Assembly: GCA_044341025.1 (NCBI GenBank)
Contig: JBIISM010000007.1
Location: 1 to 64,000, forward strand
DNA length: 64,000 nucleotides
Source: JABMMZ01 sp044341025
Lineage (GTDB): Bacteria; Bacteroidota; Bacteroidia; NS11-12g; UBA955
Direction of reading: 5' to 3'
Part shown: positions 53,353 through 60,717 of the stretch, one piece after another
Numbering within the stretch: position 1 is the first letter of the stretch
Layout: every line of letters starts with the position of its first letter
The notes under the pieces: model-generated
The model's database searches: none
Told to the model about the DNA's origin: nothing
The model's input: the letters and a program-made list of their open reading frames with translations, nothing else
Position numbers and translations under genes: made by a program

Positions 53353-54357
53353 ATGTCTTTTAATAAAGAAGCTTCCATACGTTATAAGATCATTGATTCG
53401 TGCTTGCGCAACCAACGCAAACCGTTTCCTAGTATGGATGAATTAATGGATGCTTGTACCGATCAGTTGGGAAAGGAATTTTCTACTAGCACCATTCAAA
53501 AAGACATTAAGGCTATGAAGGAAGATGAGGCCTTGGGATTTTTAGCACCAATTAAATTCAGCAAAAGCCATAATGGTTATTACTACGAAAACAAAGAGTA
53601 TAGCATTAGCAGAATACCCTTGAGTGAAAGCGATATTGAGTCTTTGCTGGCAGCTACCGATTTATTAAGTAGCTTTAGTGGCGATCGCGTGAGCTCGCAC
53701 TTTGAAACGGCAGTAGACAAAATATTAAAATCTGTACAAGAAAAGTACGAAAGGGCTCCAGGTAAACGCAGCATAATACAATTAGAAAATCCGCCAAAGC
53801 AAAGAGGATACGAGCACTTCGATTTGTTTTTCAGAGCCGCTAAAGAACGCAAACCAGTAGCGTTTGCTCATTTCTCTTATAACAAAAGAAAATTTAGCAA
53901 TGTCATTTTGCATGTATACTTATTAAAAGAGTTTCAAAACCGTTGGTATATTATTGGCTTCTCTGAATCGCACCAATCAGTACGCACATTTGGCATCGAT
54001 AGAATACTTGACCCCATCGTTTTAAAAGCAGCTTTTCATATGGATTCAAAATTCGATCCTGTACGTCAATTTCAAGACATTTTTGGTGTGTTTCCATTAA
54101 GAGAAAAAACCGAAAAGATTGTATTTAAAGTGAATGCGATGTTGGGTAATTATATGCTCTCACAGCCACTCCACGAAAGTCAGAAAATTATTGAGTACGG
54201 CAAGTATGGTGATTTGCGTTTACAGATAGAACTTATTCCATCTCAAGAATTAATTGACCGATTTTGCATGTGGAGCAGTCAATTAACCGTTGAAAAACCT
54301 CTATGGATAAAAACAAAGGTTGAAAATTTACAGAAAGGAGTAAAACGTGAAGAATAA
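53353..54357 (+). CDS. WYL-domain transcriptional regulator
   Basis: 334 residues. An N-terminal winged-helix HTH (residues about 5-60: YKIIDSCLRNQRKPFPSMDE, STSTIQKDIKAMKED) is followed by a WYL domain (KPVAFAHFSYNKRKFSNVIL, FQNRWYIIGFSES, FGIDRIL) and a WCX-type C-terminal domain. WYL proteins bind ligands, often nucleic acid or nucleotide, and many control defence loci. Divergent from the 143-residue gene; its 3' end overlaps the 133-residue gene by 11 nt. TATCTTCG lies 5 nt before ATG. It probably regulates both flanking units, by analogy with other WYL regulators. Confidence 0.88.
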   Translation: MSFNKEASIRYKIIDSCLRNQRKPFPSMDELMDACTDQLGKEFSTSTIQKDIKAMKEDEALGFLAPIKFSKSHNGYYYENKEYSISRIPLSESDIESLLAATDLLSSFSGDRVSSHFETAVDKILKSVQEKYERAPGKRSIIQLENPPKQRGYEHFDLFFRAAKERKPVAFAHFSYNKRKFSNVILHVYLLKEFQNRWYIIGFSESHQSVRTFGIDRILDPIVLKAAFHMDSKFDPVRQFQDIFGVFPLREKTEKIVFKVNAMLGNYMLSQPLHESQKIIEYGKYGDLRLQIELIPSQELIDRFCMWSSQLTVEKPLWIKTKVENLQKGVKREE

Positions 54358-54748
54358 ACGCATTTTATATTCCATTAAATCGAAGCGCGCAGAACTAGAA
54401 AATCTTCAATTGTTAAGGGTGGAAATTAGCAGCCAATTAACAAAGATTGACTTTGGATACACGAGCACCGATTACTACGAAAGAGGTGGTTGGGTGCACA
54501 TCAATAAAAAAACATTTGTATGCGTTGAAGGAATTGAAAAAGAATATACCCTTTTAAAGGCCGAAAACATTCCATTTGCGCCCAATCAACTAAGCTTCAA
54601 AACAAGCAACGATTGGTTGTATTTTAGCCTGTATTTTGAAGCCATCCCCTTCAGTGCTAAATCCATAGATGTGCTTGAAAATGCAGATAAGAAAAACAGC
54701 TTCAACTTCTATAAAATACCATTGGAAGATGGGCTTGAGATTTTGTAA
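54347..54748 (+). CDS. Hypothetical protein, paralogue of the 143-residue protein at 52488
   Basis: 133 residues. It shares the motif order GGWVHINKKT, IEKEYTLLKAENIPFAPNQL, FSLYFEAIPFSAKSIDVLEN and NSFNFYKIPLEDG with the 52488 product, which lies on the other side of the WYL gene and on the opposite strand. Translationally coupled to the WYL gene (11-nt overlap). No enzyme motif is seen; the many aromatic and charged residues suggest a beta-rich binding protein. Function unknown. Confidence 0.75.
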   Translation: MKNKRILYSIKSKRAELENLQLLRVEISSQLTKIDFGYTSTDYYERGGWVHINKKTFVCVEGIEKEYTLLKAENIPFAPNQLSFKTSNDWLYFSLYFEAIPFSAKSIDVLENADKKNSFNFYKIPLEDGLEIL

Positions 54749-54832
54749 TCAACCCGTTCCAAATTACTTTTCTTAACGGTTATTCAGAGGGTTTTTACCC
54801 CCTTAAATAAAAAATACATTCAGAAAACTGGA

Positions 54833-57280
54833 TTAAAAATCCAATTTGTAATAGAACAATGGCAAGAAGCCTAATTGATATTCTTGCTTGTAGTATGGCG
54901 ATTCATTGGTGTATGAATAGTTCAATATATTTTTTCGATTGGTAACATTCACAAAGTCTAATGCAAATTCATGGGTGACATGTTTTGCATTTATTTTATA
55001 AGACAAGCGCAAATCCAAACGCACATAATTGCTGCCGAATTTCAAAGTGTTTTTCTTGGCGTCTTCTTCGATGTATTCCCTTTGTCGTCTGCTGGCTGCT
55101 GAATCCATAGGCGAATACCTTCTAGCCCCCGCAGTGGTAAATTTACCGCCAAAATTTAAAATGCTCTTCTGCCCCACTTTCCACTCTTTTGCAAACAAAG
55201 CATTCATAGCATAACTGGTGTTAAAATCCGAATTTCTTAACACATTGTCACTGCCTTTGTATTTAGCATCAAACAAGCTTAAAGTTGCCATGTAAAAATA
55301 GCCTTTGGTGAACGATTTTTCGAATGTAAACTCCACACCATAATTGTATCCAGTTCCTGTATTTTGCAATGTATCTGGAAAGAATCTACTGAATCCGCTG
55401 CCTGTATTAGCCAAACTGAAAGCACTCTTTTTTAATTCTACGGGAATGTTTGATAGCGATTGGTAATAAGTCTCCGCTTTAAAACGTTTGTCTTTTCCAA
55501 TAGCCAAATCGTAGCCCAATACATAGTGAATGCTATTGGTTAATCCCATACCCAAATTATGCGGCTTGGTGTTGCCCGGCAAAATATAGAAATAAGTGTA
55601 CGCAGGTTGCATTTGACTGTGAACGCCGAATCCAAAATTAAGTGATTGTTTGCCGTTTAATTGGTAACGCAAACCCAAACGTGGTTGTACATATTGTGCA
55701 GTGCTGCTGCTGGTGTTTGATGCTTTATCAGAAACCATAAAATACTGCCCAGTCAATCCACCCGAAACCGTTATTTTTTTTGTTGCCAACCATTTCACTT
55801 GCACATAAGGCATCACATTCAATCCTATACCGTCTGAATTCCATCGGGTATACCATTTCCAATAACGTGCAGTATCTTGAGAATCAAAATTGCGGGCTGA
55901 ATCACGGAATCGAAAATCGTATTCAGTAATATTTACACCATAACGCAAAGTGGTTCGGCTGCTTATTTTTGTATTCACAAACAGATTTACACCCGTGGTA
56001 TTGGTTCTAAAATTATAAAATAAATTCCTAACCAATGAATCTAATGCAAAGGTGTAAATAGTTTTTCCATTGACAACACTGGTATCGGTATTATGCCTGA
56101 AGACCAAGTGATGCACTGCATCCACACTTTGATGGCTTTTTGCTACTGTTGCTTTCAAATAACTTTTACTGTTAAGGTTCCATATAAAACTTGCACCCAA
56201 AATACCCATTTTAGAACCGAACAATTGGTCGCGGTCATCATCACCATACAACTCGCCACTGCTCTGTTTTTGGTCGCTAATCATGATGTTAATTTTACTG
56301 GTCCCGCCAATTCCAAAGAATGATAAATTCCCTTTTTTACCAATTGGAAAATTCAATTTAAATGAAGCATCTTGATAATTAGGAACGGCATCGGTTCCAA
56401 TCTTGATGTTTAACTTTTCAAATATTGCAAAGGTTGAATATCGGTAGGTAAATAAAAAAGACGATTTGCTTTTCTTTGAAAAAGGACCTTCAGCCAAAAT
56501 ATCCCAACCTAAGAAACCTACTTGGGTAGAAAATTCATGCTTGCGGTTGTTACCGTTTCTCAATTTCAAGTCAAAAACCCCTGCTGTTGAATTGCCGTAT
56601 TCTGCAGGAAATGCCCCGGTAAAGAAATCGCTATTGGCTAATATTTTATTGTTGATGATAGACACTGGACCACCCGTTGTTCCGGGAATAGCAAAGTGGT
56701 TAGGATTTGGAATGTCAATGCCTTCTAAACGCCACAATACACCTTGTGGACTATTTCCACGCACAACAATATCATTGCGCGAATCGTTGGCGCCTTGAAC
56801 ACCTGCAAAATTACTCGCCATCCGCGCAGGATCGCCCCTACTTCCGGCAAAACGATCGGTCTCATCGACGGTAAACAAACGTGCACTCACCAAGGCATTG
56901 TCGTTGTTTATTAAAGCCCTTTTTTTACTTTTAACCGCAAAACTCTTGTAGGTGCTCACGGCCTCTGACATATCAATGTTTAAGACCATTTCTTTGGCCG
57001 ATGAGAGAATAATATTTTGCAGTACGATGTCGTTGTATTTATCGAGTGTAATCAATAAATTATGACGACCAACTGAAACGTCAGCGATGGTATAATCACC
57101 ACTCGCATTGCTCATAGCAAACAATCCACTATCCTTTCCAGGGGTCGTGATGGTAATTTTTGCACCTTCAAGCACTTGTCGAGTTTCATGATCGAGCACG
57201 CGCCCACGTATGGTTTGCGTTTGCGCTTGAATGAAATACAAACAAAATAAATTGAGCGATAGTAAAATAATTTTCTTCAT
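54833..57280 (-). CDS. TonB-dependent receptor with carboxypeptidase-like N-terminal domain
   Basis: 815 residues. A signal peptide (NLFCLYFIQAQ), then a carboxypeptidase-regulatory-like beta-sandwich (TIRGRVLDHETRQVLEGAKI), a plug domain (RGDPARMASNFAGVQGANDS, IVVRGNSPQGVLWRLEGIDI) and a 22-strand-type barrel ending in an aromatic FYYKLDF. It should take up a ligand using TonB energy. No SusD partner is adjacent. A TTTATTTG box at 57292-57299 lies 11 nt before ATG. Confidence 0.92.
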   Translation of the reverse strand: MKKIILLSLNLFCLYFIQAQTQTIRGRVLDHETRQVLEGAKITITTPGKDSGLFAMSNASGDYTIADVSVGRHNLLITLDKYNDIVLQNIILSSAKEMVLNIDMSEAVSTYKSFAVKSKKRALINNDNALVSARLFTVDETDRFAGSRGDPARMASNFAGVQGANDSRNDIVVRGNSPQGVLWRLEGIDIPNPNHFAIPGTTGGPVSIINNKILANSDFFTGAFPAEYGNSTAGVFDLKLRNGNNRKHEFSTQVGFLGWDILAEGPFSKKSKSSFLFTYRYSTFAIFEKLNIKIGTDAVPNYQDASFKLNFPIGKKGNLSFFGIGGTSKINIMISDQKQSSGELYGDDDRDQLFGSKMGILGASFIWNLNSKSYLKATVAKSHQSVDAVHHLVFRHNTDTSVVNGKTIYTFALDSLVRNLFYNFRTNTTGVNLFVNTKISSRTTLRYGVNITEYDFRFRDSARNFDSQDTARYWKWYTRWNSDGIGLNVMPYVQVKWLATKKITVSGGLTGQYFMVSDKASNTSSSTAQYVQPRLGLRYQLNGKQSLNFGFGVHSQMQPAYTYFYILPGNTKPHNLGMGLTNSIHYVLGYDLAIGKDKRFKAETYYQSLSNIPVELKKSAFSLANTGSGFSRFFPDTLQNTGTGYNYGVEFTFEKSFTKGYFYMATLSLFDAKYKGSDNVLRNSDFNTSYAMNALFAKEWKVGQKSILNFGGKFTTAGARRYSPMDSAASRRQREYIEEDAKKNTLKFGSNYVRLDLRLSYKINAKHVTHEFALDFVNVTNRKNILNYSYTNESPYYKQEYQLGFLPLFYYKLDF

Positions 57281-57657
57281 AGCTAGTGGTACAAATAAAT
57301 ACTTTTTTTGTGAAATAAAAAATACTGGAGGAAACCGAGGGTTTATGGGCTAGGGTTTAGGGTATAGTTTTTATTGAGTAAACTTGAACTTTACGTTTTT
57401 TAAGGAATTGAATACTTCAAATTAATTTTCAGGTGAATACTTATAGACTATTGAATACACAGTAATCAAGTTAAGATATTAAAAACAGGAACGACGAAGC
57501 ACCACCAAATACTAGACCCTATCCCCTAAATTGATCCCGTAGCGAGACGGAACGCAGTTTAGTCTCTGCTACAGGGACCCTAGTCCCTCACTTAAAACGC
57601 AATTACTTTAAAAATCGGAATAATGAGGCATCACCGAATTCTAAACCCTATCCCCTA
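57281..57657. repeat. Inverted copy C, heptads and REP-like element
   Basis: No gene is seen. From 57340, GGGTTTATGGGCTAGGGTTTAGG heptads lead into the reverse complement of the 290-bp repeat (57364-57500). Then come CTAGACCCTATCCCC heptads (57517-57531), a REP-like element (57533-57578, GATCCCGTAGCG to CTGCTACAGGGA), AATGAGGCATCACC and CTAAACCCTATCCCC, which abuts the stop codon at 57658. Confidence 0.85.
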
Positions 57658-58602
57658 TTAATCCTTATACGTCCTCGGTACCGCCGGATCCGTAATAACA
57701 ATATAATCGCCCAAACTTAAATACTGTTTCCAATCAATGTTAGGGAAAGTGGCATCAGAGCCACACGAAACCACCAAGGCTGTCGTTTTTGGTCTGTATT
57801 TTTTTAATTGGGTAACCGCTGCAAAACGCTCGTCGCTGTGGAAACGTCCGTTTACATGCATTACTTTTTGTCCTTTGTTCTGCTTTAAATGTTCAGAAAT
57901 GGAATATGCCATGGTGGCATCCCATAATGATTGTGCAGTTACCAAACTAAATCCACCCATAGACACCACAGGCATTATTTTCTTTCCAGTGTCAGGCGCA
58001 GCAGAATGGCCGCTTAAGCCCATTAGCTTGTCGTAGTATGCTCCTGAAGCTGTATCGTATGGCAGTGGAGCAAAAAACAATTTGGATGCTGCAGGCAAGT
58101 CCATTAAAGCTTTCTGACCTTTACGCCCTGCCAAATTGCTGTACCGTCCTGCGGCATTGGCGCACACAATCGGCAATTTATTGGTTTTAGCAAATTCCAC
58201 CATCGGTTTATAGTCTTTGTAATTGCTCCATACCCTTGCATCTTTTAAAAAATGTTTTTCTCTTATTCCACCTTGCAGATATTCGTCCATCACCGCTTGC
58301 ACATCTCTTGTGAACATCTCCATCGACAAAGTGGTTTTTGCGCCAAATTTACGGTACATCAACTCATATGTTTTTTGTTCTAAATAATGGGTAACTGAAT
58401 CGTTGTGTTCTTCTCCAAAAAACAAAACATCTGCATTGGCCATGTCTTCCACAATTTCATTGAGTGTTACTTCTTTTCCTAGCTTCACAGAATAAATTCT
58501 ATAATTGGCCTCGCTTAGTTGGGCATTGAGTTTTCCCATAAAACCAAAGCATAAAATAAGGGCTAAAAAACCAAATGGCGTAAGTAATTGTTTCATTTTC
58601 AT
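57658..58602 (-). CDS. ChaN-family lipid-binding/haem-associated exported protein
   Basis: 314 residues with a signal peptide (GFLALILCFGFMGKLNAQ). The ChaN signature VLFFGEEHNDSVTHYLE, SMEMFTRDVQAVMDEYL and the final catalytic-like histidine (VNGRFHSDERFAAV) place it in the haem-binding ChaN/TIKI-like group, which includes iron-regulated lipoproteins and metal-dependent proteases. No lipobox cysteine is seen, so secretion is by a normal signal. It lies 377 bp upstream of the TonB receptor and may act with it in haem or metal uptake, which is inference. A -7 box TATATTTG (58620-58627, minus strand) lies 17 nt before ATG. Confidence 0.82.
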   Translation of the reverse strand: MKMKQLLTPFGFLALILCFGFMGKLNAQLSEANYRIYSVKLGKEVTLNEIVEDMANADVLFFGEEHNDSVTHYLEQKTYELMYRKFGAKTTLSMEMFTRDVQAVMDEYLQGGIREKHFLKDARVWSNYKDYKPMVEFAKTNKLPIVCANAAGRYSNLAGRKGQKALMDLPAASKLFFAPLPYDTASGAYYDKLMGLSGHSAAPDTGKKIMPVVSMGGFSLVTAQSLWDATMAYSISEHLKQNKGQKVMHVNGRFHSDERFAAVTQLKKYRPKTTALVVSCGSDATFPNIDWKQYLSLGDYIVITDPAVPRTYKD

Positions 58603-58787
58603 TCTAAAAATAGTGTGCTCAAATATAGACTTAAAATAAAATTTAATCGGTTTTAAAAAGTTTCTGAAAAATATTTCTAAAGTTTTGCAACATTTTTACA
58701 TCTTATGGTGTCTAATACAAAAAGAGATCGTGATTTTTCTCGTTTTTGAATCTGTATATTTTTTTTATAATTATTTTGATTGTGTGT

Positions 58788-58821
58788 GAGCGTTCCTTTA
58801 CAAAAGGAACGCTCCTTTTTT
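58788..58821 (+). terminator. Strong terminator with no visible gene upstream
   Basis: Perfect 12-bp arms GAGCGTTCCTTT and AAAGGAACGCTC with a 3-nt loop and seven T in the next eight bases, on the plus strand. Upstream on this strand there is no reading frame; TAAAGTTTTG near 58679-58688 is a candidate -7 box, giving a possible transcript of about 130 nt. Confidence 0.8.
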
Positions 58822-58827
58822 ATGCGC

Positions 58828-58857
58828 TTGTTTTTTTCATTTTAAATTCTAGTTTTG
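58828..58857 (+). promoter_or_regulatory. Promoter of the asparaginase-cutC unit
   Basis: TTG at 58828-58830 and TAGTTTTG at 58850-58857 are separated by 19 bp; the ATG follows 29 nt later. It lies directly after the terminator at 58788. Confidence 0.72.
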
Positions 58858-58886
58858 TATGGCATCGAAGTCAATTGTCATATAAC

Positions 58887-59906
58887 ATGAAACGCAGAGA
58901 ATTAATTAAAACCATTGGCCTAGCTGGCCTTGTTTTTGGCTTGAAAAAAACAGCCTTTGCCGCACCGAGTAAATCTCGAAAAGGCCCTATTGTTTTGAGT
59001 ACTTGGTTCAACCAATCGCAAACTGCGAATGTAGCAGCTTGGAATATTTTAGAAAACAAAGGCAAAGCGCTAGATGCCGTTGAAGCTGGTGTTCAAGTGA
59101 GTGAAAACGACGTTAACAATTGCTGTGTTGGCTTGGGCGCAAACCCCGACCGCGAAGGCCATGTTACCCTCGATGCCAGCATCATGAACCACAAATTTCA
59201 AATCGGCGCAGTTGCTGCTATGGAGCGAATTAAAAGCCCAATACATGTTGCAAGACAAGTAATGGAAAATTCTCCCCATGTGTTTATCGTTGGAAAAGGC
59301 GCTCAAGAGTTTGCAGTTTCTCAAGGGGCCAAACTGGAAGAAGAAACCCTTAGCGATCATGCTCAAAAATCATACAACGAATGGCTTAAAAAAAGCGAAT
59401 ACAAACCTCTAATAAACATCGAAAAAAACCATGGACCACAAATGCCTATGGAACTTGAATCGGGCGAATTTAACCACGACACCATAGGCATGATTGCAAT
59501 GGATGAAGAAGGCAATTTAAGCGGGGCTTGCACCACCAGTGGCATGGCATTTAAAATGCGTGGACGGGTTGGCGATTCTCCTGTTATTGGCGCTGGTTTA
59601 TACGTTGACAACGAAGTCGGCGCTGCCACTGCAACCGGCCATGGAGAAGAGGTTATTCGTATTTGTGGCAGTTTCTTGGTGGTTGAATTTATGCGCCAAG
59701 GATATAGCCCTGAACAAGCATGCAAAAAAGCGGTTGAACGCATACAAAAAGCGACGCCAAGAAACCCTAAAGACATTCAAGTCGGATTTATTGCTATTAA
59801 CAAAAAAGGCGAATATGGTTCTTATGCCCTCCAAGATGGATTTGATTATGGCGTTACTGAATTAAACAAGAGCACCTACCAAGTAAAATCTAAATTTATT
59901 TTATAA
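58887..59906 (+). CDS. N4-(beta-N-acetylglucosaminyl)-L-asparaginase / asparaginase 2 family hydrolase
   Basis: 339 residues with a twin-arginine-type signal (MKRRELIKTIGLAGLVFG) ending near AFA. Family 2 Ntn-hydrolases are cleaved autocatalytically before a Thr that becomes the nucleophile; here that is in NHDTIGMIAMD, with TSGMAFKMRGRVGDSPVIGA and GHGEEVIRICGSF completing the site. The likely reaction is hydrolysis of GlcNAc-Asn or of an isoaspartyl bond, in the periplasm. ATG 58887 is chosen for the signal peptide; the frame runs 47 codons further upstream through the terminator. Followed by cutC after 2 nt. Confidence 0.9.
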   Translation: MKRRELIKTIGLAGLVFGLKKTAFAAPSKSRKGPIVLSTWFNQSQTANVAAWNILENKGKALDAVEAGVQVSENDVNNCCVGLGANPDREGHVTLDASIMNHKFQIGAVAAMERIKSPIHVARQVMENSPHVFIVGKGAQEFAVSQGAKLEEETLSDHAQKSYNEWLKKSEYKPLINIEKNHGPQMPMELESGEFNHDTIGMIAMDEEGNLSGACTTSGMAFKMRGRVGDSPVIGAGLYVDNEVGAATATGHGEEVIRICGSFLVVEFMRQGYSPEQACKKAVERIQKATPRNPKDIQVGFIAINKKGEYGSYALQDGFDYGVTELNKSTYQVKSKFIL

Positions 59907-59908
59907 AA

Positions 59909-60616
59909 ATGATACAATTGGAAATTGCTTGCAACAGCTATCAGTCGTGCCTTAATGCAGTAAATGCAGGGGCGAACAGAATCGAACTTTTTGAAAACCT
60001 GGCAGATGGGGGTTGCACACCCTCGTTTGGAATGCTTAAAAAAACGAGTCAATTAAGTTTGCCCATTTATGTGATGATCCGACCCCGTGCTGGAAATTTT
60101 CATTACACAAATGAGGAGATTGATATTATGCTAGAAGACATAGAAGTTTGCAAACAATTTGCTATTAAAGGAATTGTTTTTGGTTGCTTAACCGCAAGTG
60201 GTGAAATTGACAAGGCGCTTAATAAAAAACTCTTAGACGCGTGGAATGGCCCAGCCACTTTCCACCGTGCCATCGACCGAAGCAATAATTACCAAGAAGC
60301 TGCGAAGGATATCTGTAATCTAGGATTTGAACGCATACTTAGCAGTGGCGGCGCACTTCATGTGATGGACGGACTTGAAAATTTAAAAAAAATACAAGCT
60401 GATTTGGGCATGCATATTCACATAATGCCCGGCGCAGGTGTTTCTGTGAACAATGCAAAAAACATAATTGAACATACTGGCTGTAAAGAAATCCATGCCA
60501 CTTGCAAACAAAGCATTCGCTCTATGGAAGGCAGTGCAAACTTAGTATTTAACGACAGCGAAACCATTAGCAATTACGATGAGATAAGCGAACTCGTGTC
60601 CGCTTTAAAAGAATAA
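59909..60616 (+). CDS. cutC: CutC-family protein (TIM barrel)
   Basis: 235 residues. IELFENLADGGCTPSFGMLK, VMIRPRAGNFHYTNEEID and FHRAIDRSNN are diagnostic. The name refers to an old link with copper tolerance in E. coli; a direct metal role is disputed, and a hydrolase or sugar-related role is possible from its operon partner. It starts 2 nt after the asparaginase-family gene, so the two are coupled. Confidence 0.92.
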   Translation: MIQLEIACNSYQSCLNAVNAGANRIELFENLADGGCTPSFGMLKKTSQLSLPIYVMIRPRAGNFHYTNEEIDIMLEDIEVCKQFAIKGIVFGCLTASGEIDKALNKKLLDAWNGPATFHRAIDRSNNYQEAAKDICNLGFERILSSGGALHVMDGLENLKKIQADLGMHIHIMPGAGVSVNNAKNIIEHTGCKEIHATCKQSIRSMEGSANLVFNDSETISNYDEISELVSALKE

Positions 60617-60618
60617 TT

Positions 60619-60717
60619 ATGTCTATTACAGACATTATTTTTTGGACATTTGCATTGCTGTCAATCCTACTGAGACATGAAACTTTTGGTAAGAATTTAA
60701 ACTTTATAGAAGACTAA
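60619..60717 (+). CDS. Possible 32-residue membrane peptide (doubtful)
   Basis: ATG 60619 opens a 32-codon frame, MSITDIIFWTFALLSILLRH and a polar tail ending NLNFIED, starting 2 nt after the cutC stop. One short hydrophobic segment is present. It ends exactly at the base before the convergent gene at 60718. It may be a small coupled protein or chance. Confidence 0.25.
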   Translation: MSITDIIFWTFALLSILLRHETFGKNLNFIED

